Shown here one piece after another: positions 1-10,190 of a stretch of DNA of 45,937 bases. Source of the DNA: an uncultured Bacteroidota bacterium (GTDB taxonomy: Bacteria > Bacteroidota > Bacteroidia > Bacteroidales > CG2-30-32-10). The notes beneath the pieces are model-generated. The model was not told where the DNA came from, made no database searches, and saw only the letters and a program-made list of their open reading frames with translations. A program made the position numbers and the translations under genes. How positions within the stretch are numbered: position 1 is the stretch's first letter; each line of letters begins with the position of its first letter. Location: positions 1-45,937 of the forward strand of contig CAISZK010000296.1 of assembly GCA_903889915.1 (NCBI GenBank), given 5' to 3'.

Positions 1-447
1 CTTACATTGTCATTGCACGATGTCAACTTGTAATTGCTCTTTTTTCTCCTGTTTCAATTCATTCCTTGTTTGCTCCTGAAACATTTCTTCCCTTCTGTTT
101 TATTTCACCATCTCTTTTCAATTCAATAAAAATGTTATACCTTCCCAATTTTATTCAGGCTATTGGAATTTCCCTTTATCCGGTCAGTCGCTCGGTGCTC
201 AAACCAGTCAATGCATGTTCGGGTGTATCTGCTTTCATGTTCGCAAATCATTATTCTTTTGGGATCCGCAAAAAAAATCCTTTACTTTTGCATGTTGAAT
301 GCAGGCTTATATAAAGTAACAAAAACTGTCCGTTTTTGCATGGAAAAAATGAGAAAAAATTTGTCGAAGATTTTTCAGGATATTAAAAATATGAGGGTCA
401 GCAAAATTTCAGGGAAAATTTAACAAAATAATTTTCGAAAAGGCTTT

Positions 448-2167
448 AACCTGAATAATTCATAAACTCAAAAAATATTTCTGATAACTGATTTATTGGA
501 ACATTTTCTTATCCTAACACAATCATTTTCTTAAAATTTTATTTTTCAAACTTCATCTCAAGAAAATATTTTTTCAAAATTAATGGGAAATGATGAGTTT
601 TTTGGAATATAAACATAGCTATTCTAGTCCGCTGTTACAGAAAGAAAAATTTCACACAAGAAAAAGCTTTGATTTTTTGTTTCAGGAAGCTAACACCTCA
701 ATGTTTTAAATATACGAAGGCTTTTTTCAAATACTGATTTTGAGGGGAAATCAGCAGGCAGTTCAATGCGGATTTTTGTTTTCATTTCAGTTACCCTTGC
801 TGCAACTTTGATTATTTTGAGTTGTATGTTTTTCATTGTAGCATTGGCATATTCAGTACCACGAAGTACTTCTTTCTGTAAAGTATGAATAAGCACATAA
901 GCTGCAGAGTGTAGGAATAATCTGAATTGATTTGCAAGGAAACTATTGCACGACATGCGGTCTGATTGCAAAAATAGTTTGTGATCTTTTATCCGTAATT
1001 CCATATTTCCCCTTGCACAATAGCCTTTCTCATAAAGGTCCTGCGTCCTGTAGTCACGCATATCTGTAACAATGTAACGAATATTTGTACCCATAGAGTT
1101 TGCTTCGACTTTTACAATCACTCGTTGTGAATTTCCCCAGCTTCCTGCCTGATACTCGAATGAATGATATCGCCTGACTGCTCTGCCGTATTGTGCATAT
1201 TCTCTTTTTGCACTTTTTATAGTAACCTCAGCAAGTTTATGCAATACTGGGTTTCCGGTAAGACCACTGATGTGATGCACTTTTTCTTGAGAAGAACTCC
1301 AATCCATTAGGTCTTTGCAACAAAAATGGCTATCTCCACGTACAATAATGCGTGTGTTTTTCCAACTTTTACGAATTTCCAATATTAATCTGCGAAGTAT
1401 TCCATAGACATTAATGTTTTTACTTCTGCGTCCCGGCTTTAATATTGTTGTAATAAGTTTTCCTGTCATTCCATCGTATATATGCAAAGGCATAAAACAA
1501 TAGTCACCGTAATAATCATTGAACACGATCTCTTGCTGTTGTCCATAAGCAACACTGTCAGTATCATCACAATCTAAAATGATTACAAGGGGTTCCTCTG
1601 AATATGACTTTATGAAAATGTCAAATAACGCATATGCAATGTCATATAACTCTTTGCGTGTCGGCTTATTTTCCATCCGACACATCGTGGGTTGGGATGC
1701 AAGTGGCTTGCCTGTTACCGGCAATTGACCTGCACACATTTTTATTATGGCATCTTGCTTTAATGTGTCACAATCATTCGTGTCTTCATACCCTGCGGCG
1801 ATTTGAAATACTCGTTGACAAATCATGGATTCAATGGAGTGTTCTACATAACTTTGATGGCGTTCATCTTTAATGCAGCTTGCAAGTGCTTTGATGACAC
1901 CAATGTTTTTTTCCACTTCATTTAATATTAACAGACCACCATCTATAGATATTTCTTCGCTTGTAAAGCTTATCTCTACTGGTTTTTTATTTACTGAACT
2001 CAGGGGAAAAAGTGTCGGTTGTGGAAAAATAGCTGAGTTTACATTGCTCGATTCGGATTTTTTTGTAATTTTACTCACGGAAAAAGTTTTTTGTTTTGAC
2101 AAGTCAAAGGTACTGATTATCTTTGATATAACAAAACTTTTTCCTTTTTTTATGAATTATTCAGGTT
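448..2167 (-). mobile_element. IS1380-like insertion sequence, apparently complete
   Basis: Perfect 19-bp inverted repeat read directly: aacctgaataattcataaa (448-466) and tttatgaattattcaggtt (2149-2167), flanking a single transposase ORF. Core element likely starts at CCTGAATAATTC (about 450-2165). No clear target-site duplication seen (ttaa vs ttga). Confidence 0.88.
690..2102 (-). CDS. IS1380 family transposase
   Basis: 470 aa; motifs such as ISIDGGLLILNEVEK, LVIILDCDDTDSVAYGQQQEIVFNDYYGDYCFMPLHIYDG, IIVRGDSHFC and RGNMELRIKDHK typical of IS1380 DDE transposases; bounded by matching IRs. Confidence 0.9.
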   Translation of the reverse strand: MSKQKTFSVSKITKKSESSNVNSAIFPQPTLFPLSSVNKKPVEISFTSEEISIDGGLLILNEVEKNIGVIKALASCIKDERHQSYVEHSIESMICQRVFQIAAGYEDTNDCDTLKQDAIIKMCAGQLPVTGKPLASQPTMCRMENKPTRKELYDIAYALFDIFIKSYSEEPLVIILDCDDTDSVAYGQQQEIVFNDYYGDYCFMPLHIYDGMTGKLITTILKPGRRSKNINVYGILRRLILEIRKSWKNTRIIVRGDSHFCCKDLMDWSSSQEKVHHISGLTGNPVLHKLAEVTIKSAKREYAQYGRAVRRYHSFEYQAGSWGNSQRVIVKVEANSMGTNIRYIVTDMRDYRTQDLYEKGYCARGNMELRIKDHKLFLQSDRMSCNSFLANQFRLFLHSAAYVLIHTLQKEVLRGTEYANATMKNIQLKIIKVAARVTEMKTKIRIELPADFPSKSVFEKSLRIFKTLRC

Positions 2168-2442
2168 GAAAACATCAAAATTCAATAAAAATTTTGGCCT
2201 TCATTGGATTAAAAACTGCTGAAAAAAGCCGAATTTTCAAATTGGAATGCTGTTTTTATTTTCCCTTTTTTATCCAAATGAAAAACTTATTCTTAATTTT
2301 GCCTCTGCAATTTCATACACTTCATTGATTTGTACAAAAAATTATTGTTCTGTAAAATATAAACACTCAAAAACCCCAATGTTTTCAATGCTTTTGCAGC
2401 ATTACCGCAGCGCTGAAAATTTTGATGATCTGATATAATATC

Positions 2443-4152
2443 ATGAAAAAACTCCTGTTTATCATTTGCATGTTCACCGTTGCAGCCGCCAGCGCACAGC
2501 AGTGGGGCCTCTACACTTTGTACAGCCCCAAAGGCACAAACAAGGCTTACCTGGTTGACACCAACGGCGTGATCTTTAAAACATGGACGTTCCCGATTGA
2601 TAAAAAAACCTGCTTTTCGTCGTACCTCACCCGCGGCGACACGCTGGTGCGAACGGTGATATACCAGGGAATGATCATCACCGGCGGACCTATTTCGGGC
2701 GAAACGCAAAAGGTGGACTGGAACAACAATGTGGATTGGGATTTTATTTACTCCGATTCGAACCACGTTACGCACCACGACATTTGCCCCATGCCCAACG
2801 GCAACGTGCTGCTGATAGCCATTGATGTCAAAACCCCTGCCGAAGCCCTGCAGGCCGGAAGTTCGGTGACCGGCGAAAGATATTCTGAAAAGATACTGGA
2901 AGTGCATCCCACCGGCCCGGCTACCGGAAATATCGTGTGGGAATGGGATCTGTGGGATCATTTATGCCAGCATTACGATGCAACCAAGGACAATTATGTG
3001 ACCTCGCTTGTTCAAAACCCGCAACTGATCTGCCTCAACTACCGCACCGGGCAGGATTTTATGCACCTGAACGGCATTGATTACAACGCTGCGCTTGATC
3101 AGATCACTTTCAGCTCGCTCAAGTACAACGAAATTTATGTGATTGACCACAGCACAACCACTGCCCAGGCTCATGGCCACACAGGCGGAAACTCGGGCAA
3201 AGGTGGCGACCTCATTTACCGTTGGGGCAATGCCGCTGCCTACGGGGTGGCTGATGCCAACAATTTCGACGCGGTGCACGATGCCCATTGGGTGCCTGCC
3301 GACGATCCTTATTTTCCGAATTATTTGTGCGGCTTCAACAACAACGGCGGCACCGGCGGCAATTCATGCGTGGATATTTTTTGCCCGCCATACAACGGAT
3401 ATAATTACAACATCAATCTAGGCTCTGCCTACACTCCTGCAACTTATACGTCGCGCTACAACTCCACAATGTGGACGCAGAACGAAGGCAGCTCGCAGCA
3501 ATTGCCCAATGGAAATACTTTAATTTGCATGTCGTTTCGCGATACGATTTTTGAAATAAATCACGCCGGAACAATTTTGTGGAGCATGGATGCAGGAGGT
3601 GCGGTTTCCACGGCTTATCGCTATTCCAAATGCTTTGTGCGGGGACCTGTGGCAACGGCTGGCGCATCGGCAACAGAGATCGTGAGCGGCGCTGCGGTTA
3701 CATTGAATTCGTCAGCTGCATCGGTCACCGAAGCAAGCCCTGTTTACACTTATTCTTGGACATCGGTTCCTGCCGGTTTCGCATCAACGGCGCAGAACCC
3801 ATTGCTGACACCCGATTCCATAAGAAGATATTTTGTAACCATCACCGACACCACCGTTGGATGTTCCGACACAGCCTCGGTACTTGTGCGCGTTGACACA
3901 CTGACGGGCATCAGTGAATTCAAAAATAACGATGCGCAGCTTGTGGTTTATCCCAATCCTACCACCGGAATTGTAAACATCAGCGGTGAGTTTTTGAACG
4001 ATCAGAATAACGTGTTCATTGTTCACGATCCTTACGGGAAAACAATAAAAATGACTGAAAATAATTCCACACTCAACTTTTCAGGATTTGCAAAAGGCGT
4101 TTATTTCCTTACGGTAAAATCAGGACAAACATATAAAGTCATTTGTCAATAG
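2443..4152 (+). CDS. Secreted aryl-sulfate sulfotransferase (ASST)-like protein with T9SS type A sorting domain
   Basis: Signal peptide MKKLLFIICMFTVAAASAQQ; ASST-like beta-propeller text (HHDICPMPNGNVLLIA, HLNGIDYNAALDQITFSS, DAHWV, QQLPNGNTLICMSF); C-terminal VYPNPTTGIVNISG...GVYFLTVKSG T9SS domain. Confidence 0.85.
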   Translation: MKKLLFIICMFTVAAASAQQWGLYTLYSPKGTNKAYLVDTNGVIFKTWTFPIDKKTCFSSYLTRGDTLVRTVIYQGMIITGGPISGETQKVDWNNNVDWDFIYSDSNHVTHHDICPMPNGNVLLIAIDVKTPAEALQAGSSVTGERYSEKILEVHPTGPATGNIVWEWDLWDHLCQHYDATKDNYVTSLVQNPQLICLNYRTGQDFMHLNGIDYNAALDQITFSSLKYNEIYVIDHSTTTAQAHGHTGGNSGKGGDLIYRWGNAAAYGVADANNFDAVHDAHWVPADDPYFPNYLCGFNNNGGTGGNSCVDIFCPPYNGYNYNINLGSAYTPATYTSRYNSTMWTQNEGSSQQLPNGNTLICMSFRDTIFEINHAGTILWSMDAGGAVSTAYRYSKCFVRGPVATAGASATEIVSGAAVTLNSSAASVTEASPVYTYSWTSVPAGFASTAQNPLLTPDSIRRYFVTITDTTVGCSDTASVLVRVDTLTGISEFKNNDAQLVVYPNPTTGIVNISGEFLNDQNNVFIVHDPYGKTIKMTENNSTLNFSGFAKGVYFLTVKSGQTYKVICQ

Positions 4153-4277
4153 TCAATTAGTCAGTAGTCAATAGTCATAAGTCATTTGCCAATAGTCATT
4201 AGTCATAAGTCATAAGTCAATTGTCAATAGTCATTGTGCTGTCAGTGACCAATGACCAATGACCAATGACCAATGAC
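4152..4277. repeat. Heptamer-type tandem repeat tract (agtcaat/agtcata then ccaatga)
   Basis: agtcaat agtcaatt agtcagt agtcaat agtcata ... ccaatgaccaatgaccaatgaccaatgac; dominant 7-bp period. Confidence 0.85.
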
Positions 4278-5230
4278 TAGAACAACGTTCTGACAATTTC
4301 CACTATCGGCTTTGGATTACTCATAGTGAAGAAATGCAGGCAGGGCACCCCGGCTTGTAGTAGTTCCTTGCCCTGTTTGATCGCCCACTCAATACCAACC
4401 CTGACTGCAGAAGCATCATCTTTGCATTTCATGATTGCACAATTCAATTCATCCGGAATGTCCACATGAAACGTACTTGGAATTAATGCAACCTGTTTGC
4501 GTGTGGTAATAGGTTTCAACCCCGGAATGATCGGAACATTGATGCCTTTTTTGCGACACAATTCCACGAATTCGAAGTATTTTTTATTATCAAAAAACAT
4601 CTGGGTTACGATGTATTCAGCGCCACTGTCAACCTTTTCTTTGAGGTATCTTAAGTCTGACGACAAATTTGGCGCCTCAAAATGTTTCTCAGGATAACCT
4701 GCAATGCCAACGCAGAAATCAGTGTTGAAACCTTGCTTGATGTCCTCTTCAAGATAAATTCCTTTGTTGATATTCACCACCTGCTTCACCATTTCAATGG
4801 CATGAGTGTGGCCGTTAGGTTCGGGTTTAAAAGTGCGTTCATTCATCGGAGGATCGCCGCGAAGAACAAGAATATTTTTTATGCCTAAATAATGAAGGTC
4901 AATCAAAGCGTCTTCGGTTTCGTTTTTCGAAAACCCGCCACAGATCAGGTGTGCAACGGCATCCACTTTGTAACGAAACATGATGGAAGCGCAAATTCCT
5001 ACTGTTCCCGGCCTCTTGCGGATGCTCACCTTTTCAAGCAAACCGTTGGCTCTTTCCTTGTACGTGTATTCCGAACTGTGATAAGTAACGTTCAGAAAAG
5101 GCGGCTTGAATTCCATCAAAGGGTCGAGAATGCCATAGAGCGATTCGATGCTCTGTCCTTTCAGCGGCGGCAGTATTTCGAAGGTTACGTATTGTCTTGA
5201 ATGGCTATTTAGCGCGTCAATTACTTTCAT
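4277..5230 (-). CDS. metF: 5,10-methylenetetrahydrofolate reductase
   Basis: 317 aa; MTHFR motifs FEILPPLKG, NVTYHSSEYTYKER, ILVLRGDPP, DSGAEYIVTQMFFDN, PGLKPIT; adjacent to metH. Confidence 0.93.
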   Translation of the reverse strand: MKVIDALNSHSRQYVTFEILPPLKGQSIESLYGILDPLMEFKPPFLNVTYHSSEYTYKERANGLLEKVSIRKRPGTVGICASIMFRYKVDAVAHLICGGFSKNETEDALIDLHYLGIKNILVLRGDPPMNERTFKPEPNGHTHAIEMVKQVVNINKGIYLEEDIKQGFNTDFCVGIAGYPEKHFEAPNLSSDLRYLKEKVDSGAEYIVTQMFFDNKKYFEFVELCRKKGINVPIIPGLKPITTRKQVALIPSTFHVDIPDELNCAIMKCKDDASAVRVGIEWAIKQGKELLQAGVPCLHFFTMSNPKPIVEIVRTLF

Positions 5231-5253
5231 TGAATGATTTTAGTTTAAAGGTG

Positions 5254-5261
5254 CAAAAGTA
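5254..5261 (-). promoter_or_regulatory. Bacteroidota -7 box (TACTTTTG) upstream of metF
   Basis: CAAAAGTA on + strand = TACTTTTG on - strand (TAnnTTTG consensus), 24 bp before the metF start. Confidence 0.45.
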
Positions 5262-5393
5262 ATTCAAAGTATAATATCTTGTAACGAAAAACGAATCTTT
5301 TTCAATATCCGGGAATTTTCAGACCTTTGCAAAGTATTTCAAACAATAACAGGAACGAAGAAAATACAAGGGAATCTTTTAAAAAAGTTCTTC

Positions 5394-5500
5394 ATTATTT
5401 CATCGAAGTACGAACAAAAATACGAATATACGAACTACGAATCTCCAGGCATTTTCGTACTTCGTAAATTCGTAAAAGATTCTTACTTCGATGAAATAAT
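5394..5500. repeat. Palindromic intergenic element with perfect 17-bp arms
   Basis: attatttcatcgaagta (5394-5410) vs tacttcgatgaaataat (5484-5500), exact reverse complement; inner region carries tacgaat/ttcgtac sub-repeats. Confidence 0.85.
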
Positions 5501-5579
5501 ATGTAAAAAAAGTATTGACTGTCTTACCACGAAACTCAATATTGTCCCTTTCTTCGTTTATTTTTTTAAAAAAGAAACA

Positions 5580-8500
5580 ATGAATATCAAAGAAGCAATA
5601 AAACAAAAGATACTTGTCCTTGATGGCGCCATGGGCACAATGATACAGCGCCACAAGCTGAATGAACAGGACTTCCGTGGAGCGAGATTTAAAGATCATC
5701 CCGTGGATGTGCGCGGAAATAACGACCTGCTTTCGCTGACAAAACCTGACATTATTGAGAATATTCACAAAGATTTTCTCGAAGCCGGCGCCGATATTAT
5801 CGAAACAAATACCTTCAATGCAAATGCCGTCTCCCTCAGTGATTATAAGATGGAAAGCCTGGCTTATGAACTGAACAAAGCCTCTGCCATTCTTGCAAAA
5901 GAGATGGCAAATAAATATTCCACACCTGAAAAACCCAGGTTTGTTGCAGGCTCCATAGGGCCTACCAACAGGACTGCTTCCATGTCGCCCGATGTGAACA
6001 ATGCAGGTTTTCGCTCCGTAACTTTCGATATTCTTAAGGATGCATATTCCGATCAGATACGCGGATTGATTGATGGCGGTGTTGATGTGCTGCTCATCGA
6101 AACGGTTTTTGATACGCTGAATTGCAAGGCTGCAATATTTGCTGCGATGGATGTTTTTGATAAGAAAGGTGTAGAATTACCCCTGATGATTTCAGGAACC
6201 ATTACGGATGCCAGCGGTCGCACGCTTTCCGGGCAAACCCTCGAAGCTTTTTATGTTTCCATTTCTCATGCAAATATTTTCAGCGTTGGGTTGAATTGTG
6301 CTCTTGGCGCTGCACAACTGAAGCCATTTGTCAGCAGTTTATCGCGCATGACCAACTGCTATGTGCATGCTTATCCCAATGCAGGTTTGCCTAACCAGTT
6401 TGGTGGTTATGATGAATCAGCATCACAGATGGCCGGCACTGCTGACGGATATCTGAAGGAAGGTTTGGTAAATATTATTGGCGGATGCTGTGGAACCACT
6501 CCCGAATATATCCGTTTGCTTTCGCAGATTTCAAAACAATATAAGCCGCGCGAGCTTCCTCACATTGAAAAGTTATTACGTCTTAGCGGACTTGAGCCTC
6601 TTGTTGTTTTCAAAGGAAGCAATTTTGTGAATATTGGCGAACGTACAAATGTTTCAGGTTCTAAAAAATTTGCAAGACTTATCAAAGATGAAAAGTATGA
6701 CGAAGCGCTTGCTGTTGCCCGCCATCAGGTGGAAGGAGGAGCACAGGTCATAGATATTTGCATGGACGAAGCAATGATTGATGCTGAAAAAGCAATGGTG
6801 AATTTTGTGAACCTTGTAGCTTCCGAGCCTGATATTGCTAAGGTTCCCCTGATGATTGATTCTTCGAGATTCAATGTTATTGAAGCCGCTCTGAAATGCG
6901 CACAAGGCAAATGCATCGTGAATTCAATAAGCCTGAAAGAAGGGGAGGAGAAATTTATTGAATATGCACAGAAGCTGCGAAAATTTGGCGCTGCTGTTAT
7001 TGTCATGGCATTTGATGAACAGGGGCAGGCCGATACTTTTGAAAGAAAAATTCAGGTTTGCAAACGCGCATATCAGATACTGACTGAAAAAGTACTCTTC
7101 CCTGCGGAAGATATTATTTTCGATCCCAACGTACTTGCCATTGCAACCGGTATCAGCGAGCATAACAATTATGCAGTGAATTATATCAAAGCCACAAAAT
7201 GGATCAAAGAAAACCTGCCTTTTGCTAAGGTAAGTGGCGGTGTCAGCAATCTCTCATTTTCTTTCCGTGGAAATAATCTTGTGCGTGGTGCAATGCATTC
7301 CGTTTTTCTTTATCATGCGGTTCAGGCCGGCATGGATATGGGAATTGTCAATCCTGCAGAAATGGAAGTGTATGACGAGATCCCCGCTGATCTGCGACTG
7401 CTGGTTGAAGATGCCATTCTGAACAGGCGAAAGGATGCCACAGAAAGATTGCTTGCTTTCGCAGAACAAAACAATGAAAATGCTGTTCAAAAAGAAGTAA
7501 AGGAACTTGAATGGCGCACCGCCCCTGTGAGCGAACGATTGACACATGCGCTTGTAAAAGGCATCACAGACTTTATTGATGTTGATGTGGAAGAAGCCCG
7601 TCAGCAATACAAAAAAGCGCTGAATATTATTGAAGGTCCGTTGATGGATGGGATGAATGTGGTTGGTGATCTTTTTGGTTCCGGCAAAATGTTCCTTCCG
7701 CAGGTTGTGAAAAGTGCAAGGGTGATGAAAAAAGCAGTGGCCATTCTTTTGCCCTATATTGAACTGGAAAAAGAAGAAGGTACCAACTCTTCTGCAGGGA
7801 AAATCTTGCTTGCAACAGTCAAGGGCGATGTTCATGATATTGGTAAAAACATTGCCGGAGTAGTGCTTTCTTGCAACAATTTCGAAGTAATTGATCTTGG
7901 TGTGATGGTCCCCACTGATAAAATATTAAAGACTGCTATTGAAGAAAACGTTGATGTCATTGGTCTGAGTGGACTCATTACTCCCTCTCTTGATGAAATG
8001 GTTTACGTTGCCGAAGAAATGCAGAAAGCAGGAATGAAAATTCCTTTGCTGATTGGCGGCGCAACCACTTCGCCTGTGCATACTGCTGTAAAAATTGCAC
8101 CTAAATATAAAGGTGTCGTGGTGCATGTGAAAGATGCTTCAAAAAGTGTGGGTGTTGTTTCTTCATTATTATCTGATGAATTAAGAGATGCTTTCACAAG
8201 CCGTCATGATGAAGAGTACAATAAGATAAGGAGTCAATATGCCTCTTCTGTAAAGCAACCTTTGATCCCGCTTGAAGAAGCCCGCATCAACAAATTGAAA
8301 ATTGACTGGTCAAAAGAGACTATTGCAAAACCTGCCTTTACTGGCATAAAAGTTTTTAATAATTATTCACTTGACGAGATCGCCGATTTTATTGACTGGT
8401 CATTTTTCTTTCTCGAATGGCGCATCAGTGGCCGGTTTCCTGCAATATTTAATGATCCTGTAAAAGGAAAAGAAGCAGGAAAACTTTTTGATGATGCGCA

Positions 8501-9224
8501 GGAATTGCTGAAAATGATCATAAAGGAAAACTGGATCACTGCAAATGGCGCAATAGGGATTTTCCCTGCAAATGCAATGGGTGATGATATCATTATAAAC
8601 CCTGGAGAGGCATTAACTGAAACAACCTTTCATTTTCTGCGAAATCAACAGAAGAAACAGAATGAACCCAACCTTTGCCTTTCTGATTTTGTTGCTCCAA
8701 AAGAAACGGGAATTACCGACTATGTAGGCGTTTTTGCAGTTACTGCCGGTATGGGAATTGAAAAGAAAGTTGAGGAATTCAAAGCTGCAAATGATGATTA
8801 CAATGCCATCATGCTGAAAATTCTTGCTGACAGGCTTGCAGAAGCATTTGCGGAAGTATTGCATCTGAAAATAAGAAAAGAATTATGGGCCTATGCTCCT
8901 GAAGAAGACATGCCAATGGAGGATATTCATCTTGCGCATTATTCAGGCATTCGTCCAGCTCCCGGTTATCCTGCCTGTCCTGAACACACAGAGAAAAAAG
9001 AACTATTTGAATTGTTGAACGCAACAGAAAATACAGGTATTGAACTTACCGAAACATTTATGATGAACCCTGCTGCATCAGTGTGTGGATGGTACTTTGC
9101 AAATCCCAAAGCTTCTTATTTTAATATTGGAAAAATAAGCAGGCAACAACTGGAAGATTATGCAGGGAGAAAGGGAATAAGTATGGAGATCGCTGCTCAA
9201 CGGCTTAGTTCAGTACTGGAATAA
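5580..9224 (+). CDS. metH: Cobalamin-dependent methionine synthase (full length)
   Basis: 1214 aa; DGAMGTMIQ, pterin-binding [12 protein letters not shown]12-binding DVHDIGKNI, activation domain RISGRFP and [15 protein letters not shown]. Confidence 0.97.
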   Translation: MNIKEAIKQKILVLDGAMGTMIQRHKLNEQDFRGARFKDHPVDVRGNNDLLSLTKPDIIENIHKDFLEAGADIIETNTFNANAVSLSDYKMESLAYELNKASAILAKEMANKYSTPEKPRFVAGSIGPTNRTASMSPDVNNAGFRSVTFDILKDAYSDQIRGLIDGGVDVLLIETVFDTLNCKAAIFAAMDVFDKKGVELPLMISGTITDASGRTLSGQTLEAFYVSISHANIFSVGLNCALGAAQLKPFVSSLSRMTNCYVHAYPNAGLPNQFGGYDESASQMAGTADGYLKEGLVNIIGGCCGTTPEYIRLLSQISKQYKPRELPHIEKLLRLSGLEPLVVFKGSNFVNIGERTNVSGSKKFARLIKDEKYDEALAVARHQVEGGAQVIDICMDEAMIDAEKAMVNFVNLVASEPDIAKVPLMIDSSRFNVIEAALKCAQGKCIVNSISLKEGEEKFIEYAQKLRKFGAAVIVMAFDEQGQADTFERKIQVCKRAYQILTEKVLFPAEDIIFDPNVLAIATGISEHNNYAVNYIKATKWIKENLPFAKVSGGVSNLSFSFRGNNLVRGAMHSVFLYHAVQAGMDMGIVNPAEMEVYDEIPADLRLLVEDAILNRRKDATERLLAFAEQNNENAVQKEVKELEWRTAPVSERLTHALVKGITDFIDVDVEEARQQYKKALNIIEGPLMDGMNVVGDLFGSGKMFLPQVVKSARVMKKAVAILLPYIELEKEEGTNSSAGKILLATVKGDVHDIGKNIAGVVLSCNNFEVIDLGVMVPTDKILKTAIEENVDVIGLSGLITPSLDEMVYVAEEMQKAGMKIPLLIGGATTSPVHTAVKIAPKYKGVVVHVKDASKSVGVVSSLLSDELRDAFTSRHDEEYNKIRSQYASSVKQPLIPLEEARINKLKIDWSKETIAKPAFTGIKVFNNYSLDEIADFIDWSFFFLEWRISGRFPAIFNDPVKGKEAGKLFDDAQELLKMIIKENWITANGAIGIFPANAMGDDIIINPGEALTETTFHFLRNQQKKQNEPNLCLSDFVAPKETGITDYVGVFAVTAGMGIEKKVEEFKAANDDYNAIMLKILADRLAEAFAEVLHLKIRKELWAYAPEEDMPMEDIHLAHYSGIRPAPGYPACPEHTEKKELFELLNATENTGIELTETFMMNPAASVCGWYFANPKASYFNIGKISRQQLEDYAGRKGISMEIAAQRLSSVLE

Positions 9225-9260
9225 ACAATTGCTACTCCTCTTTGAGTTTTTTTGACTTTT

Positions 9261-10142
9261 TTAAGGAACAATGATGTTTAAAGATAAGGGGTGCACCTTG
9301 ATAATTGCTTCCTCAATTCTTCCGTCAGCATCGCCGTCAATGTGGCTCGATACCGGCTGTTCGCATCTTAATTTTGCTTCTTTTACTTTGTAAATTTCCA
9401 CGTACCTTGAATGATGGGCATTGTGCAGAAATAATCTTGGAATAACGAAAATTGACATAGCAAGAGGCATCTTGTGGATAATACAAAGATCAAGATAACC
9501 ATCGTCAATGCAGGCTTTGGGCGATATACGTGCATTGTAACCATATTGATCCGAATTGGCAAGGCTTATCATGGTTGACTTTCTTTTCAATTCCTTTCCA
9601 TTAAAAGTTATCGTGTATTCAAAACATCTGTACCTGATAAATTCAATCGCTGCAATTTTGCAATAAGAAAAAAATCCACGAAGTTTGCTGCGTTGAAATT
9701 TTTCAGCAACAAGTGCATCAAATCCAAGTCCTGCAATACTGACAAACAATTTGCCATTCATTGAAGCAGTGTCAATTCTTCTCACTTTAGTTCTGTTCAG
9801 TACTCTGATAGCATTGTTGATCCCTTCAGGGATTTTAAGGTAATGAGCAAGACCGTTACCAGAACCAACCGGAATTATCCCCATCATTGTATTGGTATGC
9901 GCAAGGGCTTGTGCAACATCATTTGCAGAGCCATCGCCACCAACTGACACGACAATATCAACACCTTTTTCAGATGCTTCTTTTGCAATGGTCACTCCAT
10001 GATGTGCATGATCGGTGTAGGCAACTTCGTAATCAAACTTTGTCTTGTCAAGCTTGCGACGCAGCTTTCCTTCAACAATTCTGGTTCTCCCGATACCTGA
10101 TGTGGGATTGATGATGAATAATATATTTTTCTTAGGCTCCAA
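9261..10142 (-). CDS. Diacylglycerol kinase-like lipid kinase (YegS/DagK family)
   Basis: 293 aa; FIINPTSGIGR, VSVGGDGSANDVAQAL, GIIPVGSGNGLAHYLKIP. Confidence 0.9.
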   Translation of the reverse strand: MEPKKNILFIINPTSGIGRTRIVEGKLRRKLDKTKFDYEVAYTDHAHHGVTIAKEASEKGVDIVVSVGGDGSANDVAQALAHTNTMMGIIPVGSGNGLAHYLKIPEGINNAIRVLNRTKVRRIDTASMNGKLFVSIAGLGFDALVAEKFQRSKLRGFFSYCKIAAIEFIRYRCFEYTITFNGKELKRKSTMISLANSDQYGYNARISPKACIDDGYLDLCIIHKMPLAMSIFVIPRLFLHNAHHSRYVEIYKVKEAKLRCEQPVSSHIDGDADGRIEEAIIKVHPLSLNIIVP

Positions 10143-10190
10143 AAGAATAATAAATGTTCAAAATTACTAAAATTCTTTTACAAAAATTAC

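Noticed and set aside
66-423. Overlapping short ORFs (82 and 86 aa) left of the IS
   Set aside because: Low-complexity, no family resemblance, overlapping frames; not supportable as genes.
2293-3288. Minus-strand ORFs (222 and 108 aa) opposite the ASST gene
   Set aside because: Antisense shadow ORFs caused by higher GC of the real + strand gene; no recognisable domains.
5231-5579. Cobalamin or SAM riboswitch before metH/metF
   Set aside because: No recognisable conserved riboswitch core (e.g. B12-box-like motif) by eye; only the palindromic element and promoter-like boxes.
7254-7835. 193-aa minus ORF within metH
   Set aside because: Antisense of a well-conserved metH region.
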